This document shows, one piece after another, positions 1-8,631 of a stretch of DNA of 64,000 nucleotides. A program made the translations under genes and the position numbers. Position 1 is the first letter of the stretch. Each line of letters begins with the position of its first letter. Source of the stretch: Trichomonas vaginalis G3 (lineage: Eukaryota > Parabasalia > Trichomonadida > Trichomonadidae); assembly GCF_026262505.1 (NCBI RefSeq), contig NC_067207.1, forward strand, positions 12,926,082 through 12,990,081. The letters are read 5' to 3'. The notes under the pieces were generated by a model. That model saw only the letters and a list, made by a program, of their open reading frames with translations. It ran no database searches and was not told the origin of the DNA.

Positions 1-2472
1 CATACTTGGCGCTGATGTCTCGTTTTCTAAGAAAATGAAAGCTAATTTTAAGGCAACAACAGAAACTTGGGCGTATCCTGATCGGATGCAAGTTGCCAAC
101 GCGCTGACTGAGCTTGGCATCTGCGCGATGCAGTTGTAAGTGGTTTGGATGAGGACAACTGTAGATAATAATAATAATGGTCTTACAGTCTGTTCATTGG
201 GGAACTGGTCGCATAATCTTGGTAATTCTGATACAACCATGTTTGCGAACTTAGCGCTAGGCTGTTTTTCGCTACAAATTTTTAATAAAACTGTCATGAC
301 ATTAGAAGCCAAATAATCAATAGAAAGTAGTGGGAAAATTATTGTTGGGCCATCGAGAGCACAAATCTTGTGGATAACTGTCTTTCCAAGCGATACAAGG
401 TACAATAAAATGTCAACAACCCTTTCCGCGTTCATTGAAGGCATCATTGGTATGTAGCTGACAATAAACGGTGATAACATGCTAGCGATAGCATCATTAT
501 CTGTTGTAAACTGCTTCGTAATGATTAATTCGAAAGTTTCGAAGGCTCTTTGCTGAATGTCATCTTGATGCATGATCGAAAGGAACTGGGCGTATTTTTC
601 GCAGAACGTTTTTGTCAAGTTTGGTTTTACTTGTTCTCCGAAAATTGAGGATGAAAAGGCAGAAACGAAGGAAACCATCGTTTCGTCACCGTATTTATCG
701 AAGTATTTGACTAATTGGTTCGTTATACCTGAATTGTAAAGCTCTGATCTGATTTGAGGAATTTGAAGAATATTATCGATAATAACTATGATTTCTGACG
801 CTAATCGTGCTGAATTGCATGATTTGAGTATATCTGGAAGCTTGTTGATAATCTTATACTGACCAATTATGTCAAACCATTTCATATCTTGGACTAGCTG
901 TGCAAGATAACCAATTGCTTTGTTCTTTGACTGCATGTCACCCTTGATGATCATTTCTATGATATCAGCGAGGTGCATGGAGTTGACGTTGTTGACATCG
1001 AAATTATTAATTTGAGTTTCCGCACTCATTGCGAAGGATTTCCTATAAATTTCGACTTTATCCATATCAGCGTCCTGGAAGAAAACCTCGCCTCTTTCGA
1101 AAACCTGCACAATCTGCGCAGAAGATGGTCTTTTGTTCGGATCAACATCCCAGCACGATTTTATGAGCTTTGCGAGGCCGGAAGGACACGAGGAGGGAAT
1201 TGGGGGTCTTTCACCGTTGATTACCATGGGGAGGATATCTACGTCCTTTAAGTTGGCAAAAGGAATTTGACCGGTAAGCATTTCCCAGAGGAGAATGCCG
1301 TAGCTGTAGATATCGACCTTGAATGAGTAGCAGTCTATTTCGTACATTTCTGGAGCCATCCATTGCGTTGTTCCGACTTTGATAGAATATCTGCGACCAT
1401 CCATGAATCTGGCGCATCCGAAGTCGCAGATATGTGGATAGTCATCGTTATCGAGAAGAATGTTGAGGGATTTGATGTCGCGGTGCATGATTTTTTCTGA
1501 ATGCAAATATGCAAGTCCGTAAGCAATTCCGAGAGCAATAATAGTAAGTTTCGTTGGTGATAATGGGTTTCGCTGGGCATGGAGTCTGTAAAACAAGCAG
1601 TCGCCTCTCATTAATTGAGTAATGATGTAATAAGGCTCTTTCGGAGTAACTCCGACGAAAGGCGTAATTGCGAAATGATTTAAGCTTGTTAAAATACGAA
1701 TTTCTCTAAGGTACGTCTCGAATTGTTCTTTGGTCAGAATTCCTGAGTTTAGCTTCTTCATAGCGACTGGATGACCTGTAGACTTTTGGAAGCCATGGTA
1801 GACGGTTGAAAAGGCGCCTTGGCCAATCTTCTTGGAAAGTTCGAAATCGGATTCTTTGCAGAAATATTGGGAAAATTCTTTAAATCCTTCTTCAATCTGC
1901 TGGTTGGTGACAGCATTGGGATCACCCTTTGTACTTTCGTTCTGATCTTCGTCTAAATTCGACATGAAAAGCCTTAAATTTGCCATTGTTTGTTGTACAG
2001 TGTTACTTGTTGCATAACTGTTAAGAGCCGATATGAGGGCCTTGCAATCTTCCTTCTCGTTCTCAACATAGTTAGGAATATTGTCGGACAAAGGTGGATT
2101 TGGTACTAATTGAAGTTGCATCGCGTATTGGTTAATATTCTTACTGGTTTCTTGAAGGAATGCTTTTACATAGTCTAATTTGTTATTTGTTGTCGTGGAA
2201 ACGAAAGTTTTCTCAGTTAAACTTTCGAAAAGAATTTTCACTAAATTTATTTCATTAATCAAGGCGGTGAAGAAGTCAGCCGTCGTTTGATCGGCAAGTG
2301 AGTTGGAAAATGAAGTTTTAAGAATAGATTTGTAGAATGCACTTAACTCTGAATTAAATGTTCCAAGCTTGCTTTTGTGGACGACGACATTTTTAAATGA
2401 CTTGCCTACAGCAAAGAGTGTCTGCTTTAAAGCACTCGCATGCTGGGCGACTGTTTTACTTACCTCATTCAT
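1..2472 (-). CDS. TKL-like protein kinase with C-terminal helical-repeat region (3' end off window)
   Basis: One open frame runs from the ATG at 2472 to the left edge without a stop, giving at least 824 residues. Residues 1-200 are helical and unassigned. The kinase domain follows: glycine loop IGQGAFSTV (216-224), lysine in VAMKK (239), HRDIKSLN (330-337), DFG (350-352) and APE (373-375). All catalytic residues are present, so it should be an active Ser/Thr kinase. HRDIKSLN and the sequence around WMAPE resemble TKL-group kinases. After about residue 470 the protein is Leu/Ile-rich and helical, like armadillo/HEAT repeats, an arrangement common among trichomonad TKL kinases. The substrate is unknown. 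A Mutator-like element sits 30 bp upstream of the ATG and may have displaced the promoter; no clear TCAYW initiator remains between them. The true C terminus lies outside the window. Confidence 0.9.
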   Translation of the reverse strand, partial: MNEVSKTVAQHASALKQTLFAVGKSFKNVVVHKSKLGTFNSELSAFYKSILKTSFSNSLADQTTADFFTALINEINLVKILFESLTEKTFVSTTTNNKLDYVKAFLQETSKNINQYAMQLQLVPNPPLSDNIPNYVENEKEDCKALISALNSYATSNTVQQTMANLRLFMSNLDEDQNESTKGDPNAVTNQQIEEGFKEFSQYFCKESDFELSKKIGQGAFSTVYHGFQKSTGHPVAMKKLNSGILTKEQFETYLREIRILTSLNHFAITPFVGVTPKEPYYIITQLMRGDCLFYRLHAQRNPLSPTKLTIIALGIAYGLAYLHSEKIMHRDIKSLNILLDNDDYPHICDFGCARFMDGRRYSIKVGTTQWMAPEMYEIDCYSFKVDIYSYGILLWEMLTGQIPFANLKDVDILPMVINGERPPIPSSCPSGLAKLIKSCWDVDPNKRPSSAQIVQVFERGEVFFQDADMDKVEIYRKSFAMSAETQINNFDVNNVNSMHLADIIEMIIKGDMQSKNKAIGYLAQLVQDMKWFDIIGQYKIINKLPDILKSCNSARLASEIIVIIDNILQIPQIRSELYNSGITNQLVKYFDKYGDETMVSFVSAFSSSIFGEQVKPNLTKTFCEKYAQFLSIMHQDDIQQRAFETFELIITKQFTTDNDAIASMLSPFIVSYIPMMPSMNAERVVDILLYLVSLGKTVIHKICALDGPTIIFPLLSIDYLASNVMTVLLKICSEKQPSAKFANMVVSELPRLCDQFPNEQTVRPLLLLSTVVLIQTTYNCIAQMPSSVSALATCIRSGYAQVSVVALKLAFIFLENETSAPSM

Positions 2473-2491
2473 TTTTTTTTTCGGGGGGTGT

Positions 2492-2501
2492 GTACAAAAT
2501 T
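2492..2501. repeat. Target-site duplication of outer MULE, left copy
   Basis: GTACAAAATT directly precedes the element end GGCAAACCC. The identical 10 bases occur at 6497-6506 just outside the other end. Mutator-like elements typically duplicate 9-11 bp. Confidence 0.85.
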
Positions 2502-2690
2502 GGCAAACCCAAATTTTAGCTAAAAGTGACAGGGAAAAAAACGTTTAGTATTAAAAAAAAGACCGATGAGAGCTTCGTTCGAAATATAGAGGGAACTGAG
2601 AATGCGCAACCATTCTCAGGGAATATTGGATGCTATTCCCGTTCCCTCTGTATGGAAAATTGAGGTTTTCAAAGGGAGTTAAAATAATAT

Positions 2691-3045
2691 CAAATTTATA
2701 CTAATTTACTTCAAAATACAAAAGTATTTGACAGCTAAAATTAGTTACTTTAGCAAGCCTATCAATACCCTTTTACGATTATTGCTACTTTTTCGAAATA
2801 AAAGTAAAAACAAATTTATACTAATTTACTTCAAAATACAAAAGTATTTGACAGCTAAAATTAGTTACTTTAGCAAGCCTATCAATACCCTTTTACGATT
2901 ATTACTTTTTCGAAATTAAAAGTAAACAAATTTATACTAATTTACTTCAAAATACAAAAGTATTTGACAGCTAAAATTAGTTACTTTAGCAAGCCTATCA
3001 ATACCCTTTTACGATTATTGCTACTTTTTCGTAATAAAATAAATT
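2691..3045. repeat. Three tandem 116-120 bp repeats in the left MULE end
   Basis: The unit starts CAAATTTATACTAATTTAC at 2691, 2811 and 2927, so the periods are 120 and 116 bp. The same triplicated block appears inverted at about 4265-4625 inside the nested element. Subterminal repeats of this kind often bind the transposase; here that is inference. Confidence 0.85.
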
Positions 3046-3885
3046 TATTATCAAAAAACTTATTTTTCTTAGTAAAAATAAAAATGTTATTTTATATCAA
3101 GTTTTTATTCATAAATTTTTATAATGTTGTATAAATTTGAAGGTGGAAATCTGTAATAATTTTATCTTGAAAAGACTTGGCATTCTCAACAATGAATTGA
3201 GGGGTATTGCATCCAAATTCTGTAATTTGCGTGAGAATACTAAGCTTGATTTCCATTGGGATACTTAATTTCGAAAAATACTGGGTCATTCGTTTTTGAA
3301 CCTTTGCTGCCTTGACAACTTTATCAAGTAGGTCATCTAAACCCAATTGAAGCGTATTTAAGTTTGCTGATGAGTTAACTATTAACGATTTAATTTTATC
3401 AGTGAGCATTATACATTTTTCTGTATCCAGTCTGATTGTAGACTTTTTTGGCTTTTTTTCAGATGGCAACGGATTTGGAATTTTGTCTCTGAGCCTTATA
3501 TCTTGAGAAATTCTGTAATAAAATGAAGGAACAATAAAATCGATTAATTTCATCACAAATCGATCAAATCTCATGAAAATTGTTCCGCCAAATTAGTAAT
3601 ATTTAATTTTTTTGTTAATCGATTCTGAAATGTTATTTGTGAGAGCTAAATTTTCATCTCTTTCAGCGGCTGTCCATCTTTCTTGGTTTGATATCCATTG
3701 ATTTTGTATGTATTTTGAAAATTCTGGGAATTTTTCGGCTATTTCCAGAATTTTTTTGAACGTTGGTTCAATCCATTCTTTCTTGCCATTTCTGCCGTAT
3801 GCAAGATAGTTCATTTTTGTATCTAATATCAATTTGTCTGAACTCTCAAATGCATAATCTTTCAAATTTTTTCTGAACGCCCTCA

Positions 3886-3895
3886 TTACATGAAC
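3886..3895. repeat. Target-site duplication of nested MULE, left copy
   Basis: TTACATGAAC at 3886-3895 is repeated at 4813-4822, exactly flanking the inserted segment. The duplicated bases encode the VHV(M) stretch of the disrupted transposase, so they mark the insertion point within the catalytic domain. Confidence 0.88.
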
Positions 3896-4812
3896 GAGTA
3901 GGGGTAATTTTAGCTAAAAGTGACACGCCTGCAAAAAGTGACACACTCATGAAGGGTGTGATTACCGATCGGTAATTTCGACAGTTTAGAATTTAAAATT
4001 TTTTATGGAACTGTTGCGAGTTTCATAAAGAATTTAAGGAATATAAGCAAAGATTTGAATCAAAATCTTAGACCTAAGCCGCTCGATTCGCTCGCGGCTT
4101 CCGCGAATTACAGATCAGCAAAGATTTGAATCAAAATCTTCGAACTAAGCCGATCGCTTCGCTCGCGGCTTTCTTTATTATTTTAAATTTGCATATTTCC
4201 ATCAAAAGTTCATAAGGTAAAAAATTTCGTTTATTTTTACTAAGAAAAAAAGGTTTTTGATAATAAATTTATTTTATTACGAAAAAGTAGCAATAATCGT
4301 AAAAGGGTATTGATAGGCTTGCTAAAGTAACTAATTTTAGCTGTCAAATACTTTTGTATTTTGAAGTAAATTAGTATAAATTTGTTTTTACTTTTATTTC
4401 GAAAAAGTAGCAATAATCGTAAAAGGGTATTGATAGGCTTGCTAAAGTAACTAATTTTAGCTGTCAAATACTTTGTATTTTGAAGTAAATTAGTATAAAT
4501 TTGTTTTTACTTTTATTTCGAAAAAGTAGCAATAATCGTAAAAGGGTATTGATAGGCTTGCTAAAGTAACTAATTTTAGCTGTCAAATACTTTTGTATTT
4601 TGAAGTAAATTAGTATAAATTTGATATTATTTTAACTCCCTTTGAAAACCTCAATTTTCCATACAGAGGGAACGGGAATAGCATCCAATATTCCCTGAGA
4701 ATGGTTGCGCATTCTCAGTTCCCTCTATATTTCGAACGAAGCTCTCATCGGTCTTTTTTTTAATACTAAACGTTTTTTCCCCTGTCACTTTTAGCTAAAA
4801 TTTGGGTTTGCC
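3896..4812. mobile_element. Non-autonomous MULE deletion derivative (917 bp) inside the transposase
   Basis: This segment consists only of the two end regions of the outer element and no transposase. Its left part (3896-4232) matches the outer right end (6160-6496) in inverted orientation. Its right part (about 4240-4812) matches the outer left end (2502-3045) in inverted orientation. It is therefore an internally deleted copy of the same transposon, inserted in reverse orientation into its parent type, with a 10-bp duplication TTACATGAAC. The end regions look nearly identical to those of the outer copy, which implies recent movement. Confidence 0.88.
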
Positions 4813-6506
4813 TTACATGAACTGCACACCAATGAAGGATAACTTCTGGAAAAGAGTTGATAATCGCATTTTCGATTTCTTGTGCACAATCTGACATAAA
4901 ATATTTTGGTTTTACTTTTGCCCAGTTAAAAATGCCTTGAGACAGAATGCAATATTTTCTGAAGTGTTTGGATAAACGACAAATTGAAAAATTGGGAATG
5001 CATGTGTATTTGGAAATTTGGCTGATATCATGTAAAACAACATTTTAAATTCAAGTAATGAATGGGTTGCATCAATAAAATGCTCTTTCACAATTTTGAT
5101 TATGTCCAGAAATTTGAAAGAAGCATAATAAAAGATTAATTTCTTTGGTTTGTTGTAATTATCGACATCGAAATAAATTAAATCTTTTGGTGACTCTTGT
5201 TCTTTGATACCCTTAAATAATTGAGTTGACTTGAATTGATTATCATCGTACTTTTGAATACCTTTGATCTTTTTATTTCCTTTTTCCTGAATTGTTTTCA
5301 TTTGATCTGAAGATGCATTCAAAAAAGATGGCCTGTTAAGTGGATCATCCAGATCAAGTTTTTTGTCGCATTCAATTTGAGCCATTTTCGGATCACCCCC
5401 CTGTTTTATAAAATTAATAAGTACCCGACGATAGCATTGTGATAATGTGTGGTATTTCTTTGTCTCATCTTTGATTTGATTGTGATTATGTGTTCCATTA
5501 TATTCTGTTAGGATATATTCTTCATCATCCTTTAGAAATGAGATACATGCTTCACATTTATCTGCACTGCACCTGAATTTTAATTTTGTTCCCCCTAAAT
5601 TTGGATTTTTTTTTATTGATATGGACAACCTGCATGGCATTCGTTGTCAATGACAGCTTTCATAGCATCTATATAAGATAGCCTTTCTTTAAGTTCGCAT
5701 GGTGCATCGATATGCATCAAAAAAATGAAATGAAATTTCAATATCAAAAAAAGCACAAAATTTGAAAAAATTCACAAATCTCGGTTTCTGAAAGAAAATG
5801 GCCTCTTAAACTTTGTGCATATATTCATCTATAAGACACATTGTATCCATATATTATTTAGCCAACACAACTTATCTGGTATCGAGAAAATTCAAAAAAA
5901 GCACAAAATTTGAAAATTGCTCGGTTCTACATTCAAAATAAATTTCATTAATTTTTACGTACATATTAAGGTACTTATCTTCTACATATATAATCTTCAT
6001 TAGATATATACATGATAAATAAAATTCATAAAACATTAAAAATCAAAAAATTAGATGAACCTGGCAATTAAACTTTATTAAATAATAGTTGTTTATAAAT
6101 TATATTATATTATCATTTAATATTATTTTGATAATGAAGATTTTATTTTGCAATAATATAAACGAAATTTTTTACCTTATGAACTTTTGATGGAAATATG
6201 CAAATTTAAAATAATAAAGAAAGCCGCGAGCGAAGCGATCGGCTTAGTTCGAAGATTTTGATTCAAATCTTTGCTGATCTGTAATTCGCGGAAGCCGCGA
6301 GCGAATCGAGCGGCTTAGGTCTAAGATTTTGATTCAAATCTTTGCTTATATTCCTTAAATTCTTTATGAAACTCGCAACAGTTCCATAAAAAATTTTAAA
6401 TTCTAAACTGTCGAAATTACCGATCGGTAATCACACCCTTCATGAGTGTGTCACTTTTTGCAGGCGTGTCACTTTTAGCTAAAATTACCCCTACTCGTAC
6501 AAAATT

Positions 6507-7139
6507 TGACAAATCTAAGATTTTGAAAAACTTGTCCAATGCATTATAACAGACATTTATTTTTAACAAATTTTTTGTTGCACTTTCAAAAGGTGCACAT
6601 AAAAAAATTATCATTCATAAAAATTTCCTTTCTCTGATAGGCAAAAAGAAATTTCTATGTAAAATCAACGGTTTATGTGATTTATATAATATGTGCTTTA
6701 CTCACCATATCTCATTGAAAATTCTGAGACTGTGGATCTGAAAATTTTTGTGGGGCTTTGATCGAACTTTCACAGTTCATGTTGCTGAATATGTGAATCA
6801 TAATATTGCTTCAAAATCAAAATTAGCGGATGCATTCAATTCTAATCTGGCGCTTATTAATTTCATATTCCATTTTATACATTTGCATTGGTTCTAGATT
6901 TTCACACCAATTCATTTCTTTTCATTATATTTCAGATATCTATTGATTATGGAATATTTGGGAATCGTAAATGCAAAGCACTCTATTTATGCTATTAACA
7001 TGTAATATTAATCCACCGAAGATACAAGCGGACAAAAATATTTTCATATATTTTGAAAACAATATTCTTAATATAGAGTTAATATTGATAACAATAAACA
7101 GACAATTTACATGATATTTCAAACAAAGATATAAATAAG
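6507..7139. other. Intergenic, AT-rich, no gene seen
   Basis: About 630 bp between the MULE and the stop of the seven-TM gene. The open frames here are short and lack any recognisable composition. No repeat, RNA or promoter was identified. Confidence 0.5.
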
Positions 7140-8345
7140 TCATTCGATGGGGATATCTTGTAGTTGTAACAAATCAAACTCATCCCCTAAAGGAAATTCA
7201 TAATATGATGTACTATCGTAGTCTATCTCCTGAACAGGACGTATGTATTCATCCCTAATTTTAAAATAAACGTAATCAACATACAAAACTAAAAATACTA
7301 ATATTTCATCACAAGCAAACTGTATGCAAGCTTGGTTTCTAGCAAAAAACGAAATAAGCATAAAACCAGTGAGGAGCATGCAAGTATTTATATGAATTAG
7401 GATAAATTTCTGAACATGCTTGCATTTAAGTGCTATTAACTCTATATTATAAAATTTTTGGTAAACTTTAGAGAAAGCATCTTTTGCGGCCACTACATAC
7501 GAAGAATAACTTAAGATAGTCGCTAATCTGATGAAAATATAAATTCTATAAACATACATCTTCGTTGTATTCAATGATGGCGTTGAGAGAATAGTATAAA
7601 TAAGTATTGTGCTGATTCGATAATAATCTTCCATTTTAAAGAATGGTTTGACTGTTCCGAATCCTTGCGTTGCCAGAGCATTAAATATATAAATGTTTGC
7701 AGTGATAAAAGCATCAATATAATAATAAATATCAAAAAATTTTCGAGGATTTTTTCTTTCTGATTTTTCTATCCAATATAATGCGACTAGAGCTATAGAA
7801 ACTGCTTTGAGGGCTGTAACTGCTGATAAACAATAAGTTAATAGGATATTAATTTTTGGATATTTGAAAAAATTTGAAATCCATAAAAAAGTCAGAATTA
7901 TATAAGCTACTGAGAATGCTAAAGCGATATGTGGTATCTGTATTTTTCTTCCATCTAAATATGATTGAGGATTCGAATAAGTAACTAAAAATCGAATTTT
8001 TTTCTTAGGACAGTTATAAATAATCGGATGGTATATATCACTTTTGTTAATTGTAATATTCCATCTATCGTATTCGAATGATTTTACTCGGTATTGCAAA
8101 AAATCGCTATTAGTTTTATTTCCCCAACAAAAACCTAATTGGTGTTTTAAAACATTTCTGTGTTCATAATGGTACGTATGATTAAATAATACAATCACAG
8201 TATTCATAATGTTATTTCCGAAAAAATCAACGCTAAAGGTTCCACCTTTCAAGAACGCAAAGTCTAGGAGCTCGCTACTGTATTTCTTACTGTTGATATC
8301 CCAATTGGTTTCAAAAGCGGCTCCCAAAACAGTAAAATAAAACAT
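7140..8345 (-). CDS. GOST/LUSTR family seven-transmembrane protein (Lung_7-TM_R, GPR107-like)
   Basis: 401 residues from the ATG at 8345; upstream in-frame sequence offers only a TTG. The layout is a short hydrophobic N terminus (FYFTVLGAAF), a luminal or extracellular domain to about residue 135 with several N-x-S/T sites and Cys residues, seven hydrophobic segments from about 138 to 365, and an acidic cytosolic tail. The third segment ends in GFGTVKPFF (about 228-236), close to the GYGIVKP signature of the GOST (GPR107/GPR108, TMEM87) family. Members sit in the Golgi or endosomes and act in vesicle traffic. The family call rests on this motif and the topology. The exact substrate or cargo is unknown. 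Confidence 0.75.
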   Translation of the reverse strand: MFYFTVLGAAFETNWDINSKKYSSELLDFAFLKGGTFSVDFFGNNIMNTVIVLFNHTYHYEHRNVLKHQLGFCWGNKTNSDFLQYRVKSFEYDRWNITINKSDIYHPIIYNCPKKKIRFLVTYSNPQSYLDGRKIQIPHIALAFSVAYIILTFLWISNFFKYPKINILLTYCLSAVTALKAVSIALVALYWIEKSERKNPRKFFDIYYYIDAFITANIYIFNALATQGFGTVKPFFKMEDYYRISTILIYTILSTPSLNTTKMYVYRIYIFIRLATILSYSSYVVAAKDAFSKVYQKFYNIELIALKCKHVQKFILIHINTCMLLTGFMLISFFARNQACIQFACDEILVFLVLYVDYVYFKIRDEYIRPVQEIDYDSTSYYEFPLGDEFDLLQLQDIPIE

Positions 8346-8349
8346 ACAA

Positions 8350-8512
8350 TCAAAAAATTTCAAGAAAATCTTCCAAATCCAGTAATCCAACGAAATCGTC
8401 AAAGAAAGGCGATACTATAGCATCTCCTATAAATCATTCTACATCAAAGAAGAAATCGAAGGCAAAATTGAAATCATCATCTCATTCTAGTCGTCAACAA
8501 TTTTTTATATAG
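8350..8512 (+). pseudogene. Possible 3' remnant of a Ser/Lys-rich protein
   Basis: A plus-strand frame lacking an ATG encodes about 54 residues dominated by Ser, Lys, Thr and Asn (for example SRKSSKSSNPTKSSKKG and TSKKKSKAKLKSSS) and ends at TAG 8510-8512. It lies just upstream of the divergent seven-TM gene. The bias could reflect the leftover end of an older gene, or chance low complexity. Confidence 0.3.
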
Positions 8513-8631
8513 GTAATGCCAAGTCAAAATATTATTACAGATCTGCATTAAAATAAATTCTATTCATTTAGTCTATACTGTCATGTGAGATTTGATGAAA
8601 TATACCGATTTTATAATATAAATCATAAAAA

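Larger units (their letters stand above)
3119..5717 (-). pseudogene. MULE transposase, broken
   Basis: Read on the minus strand the gene begins near 5717 or 5640. The N-terminal part (5640-4912) has a zinc-binding domain of the FLYWCH/WRKY-GCM1 kind: RCSADKCEAC, then NGTHNHNQ. The MULE catalytic region follows across 4912-4813 (MSDCAQEIENAI, then HWCAVHV) and resumes at 3886 with MRAFRKNL and LTNNISESINKK. The C terminus covers 3574-3119. Lesions seen: a frameshift between the 5717 start (MHIDAPCELKERL) and the frame of 5640; a one-base frameshift near 4913; a 917-bp insertion at 3896-4812; and an in-frame TAA at about 3590-3595, after the residues IKYY. The coding is otherwise well preserved, which suggests recent decay. 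Confidence 0.85.
2502..6496 (-). mobile_element. Mutator-like DNA transposon (outer MULE, 3995 bp)
   Basis: The element is bounded by 10-bp duplications (GTACAAAATT). Its two ends share a terminal inverted sequence of about 20 bp, AATTTTAGCTAAAAGTGACA. Inside that, the ends are unrelated. The left end (about 2502-3045) carries three copies of a 116-120 bp repeat. The right end (about 6160-6496) carries two copies of a repeat with GC-rich hairpins (GCCGCTCG..CGCGGC). Between them lies a minus-strand transposase gene interrupted by a second, smaller element at 3896-4812. MULEs are an abundant, well-described transposon class in T. vaginalis. The nested insertion and other lesions mean this copy cannot make transposase. 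Confidence 0.88.

Noticed and set aside
973-1580. Short open frames on both strands inside the kinase gene
   Set aside because: They overlap the intact kinase frame, have no domain and lack promoters; they are complements of kinase codons.
6417-6614. 65-codon minus-strand frame at the outer MULE end
   Set aside because: It crosses the MULE terminus and its target duplication, so it is chance.
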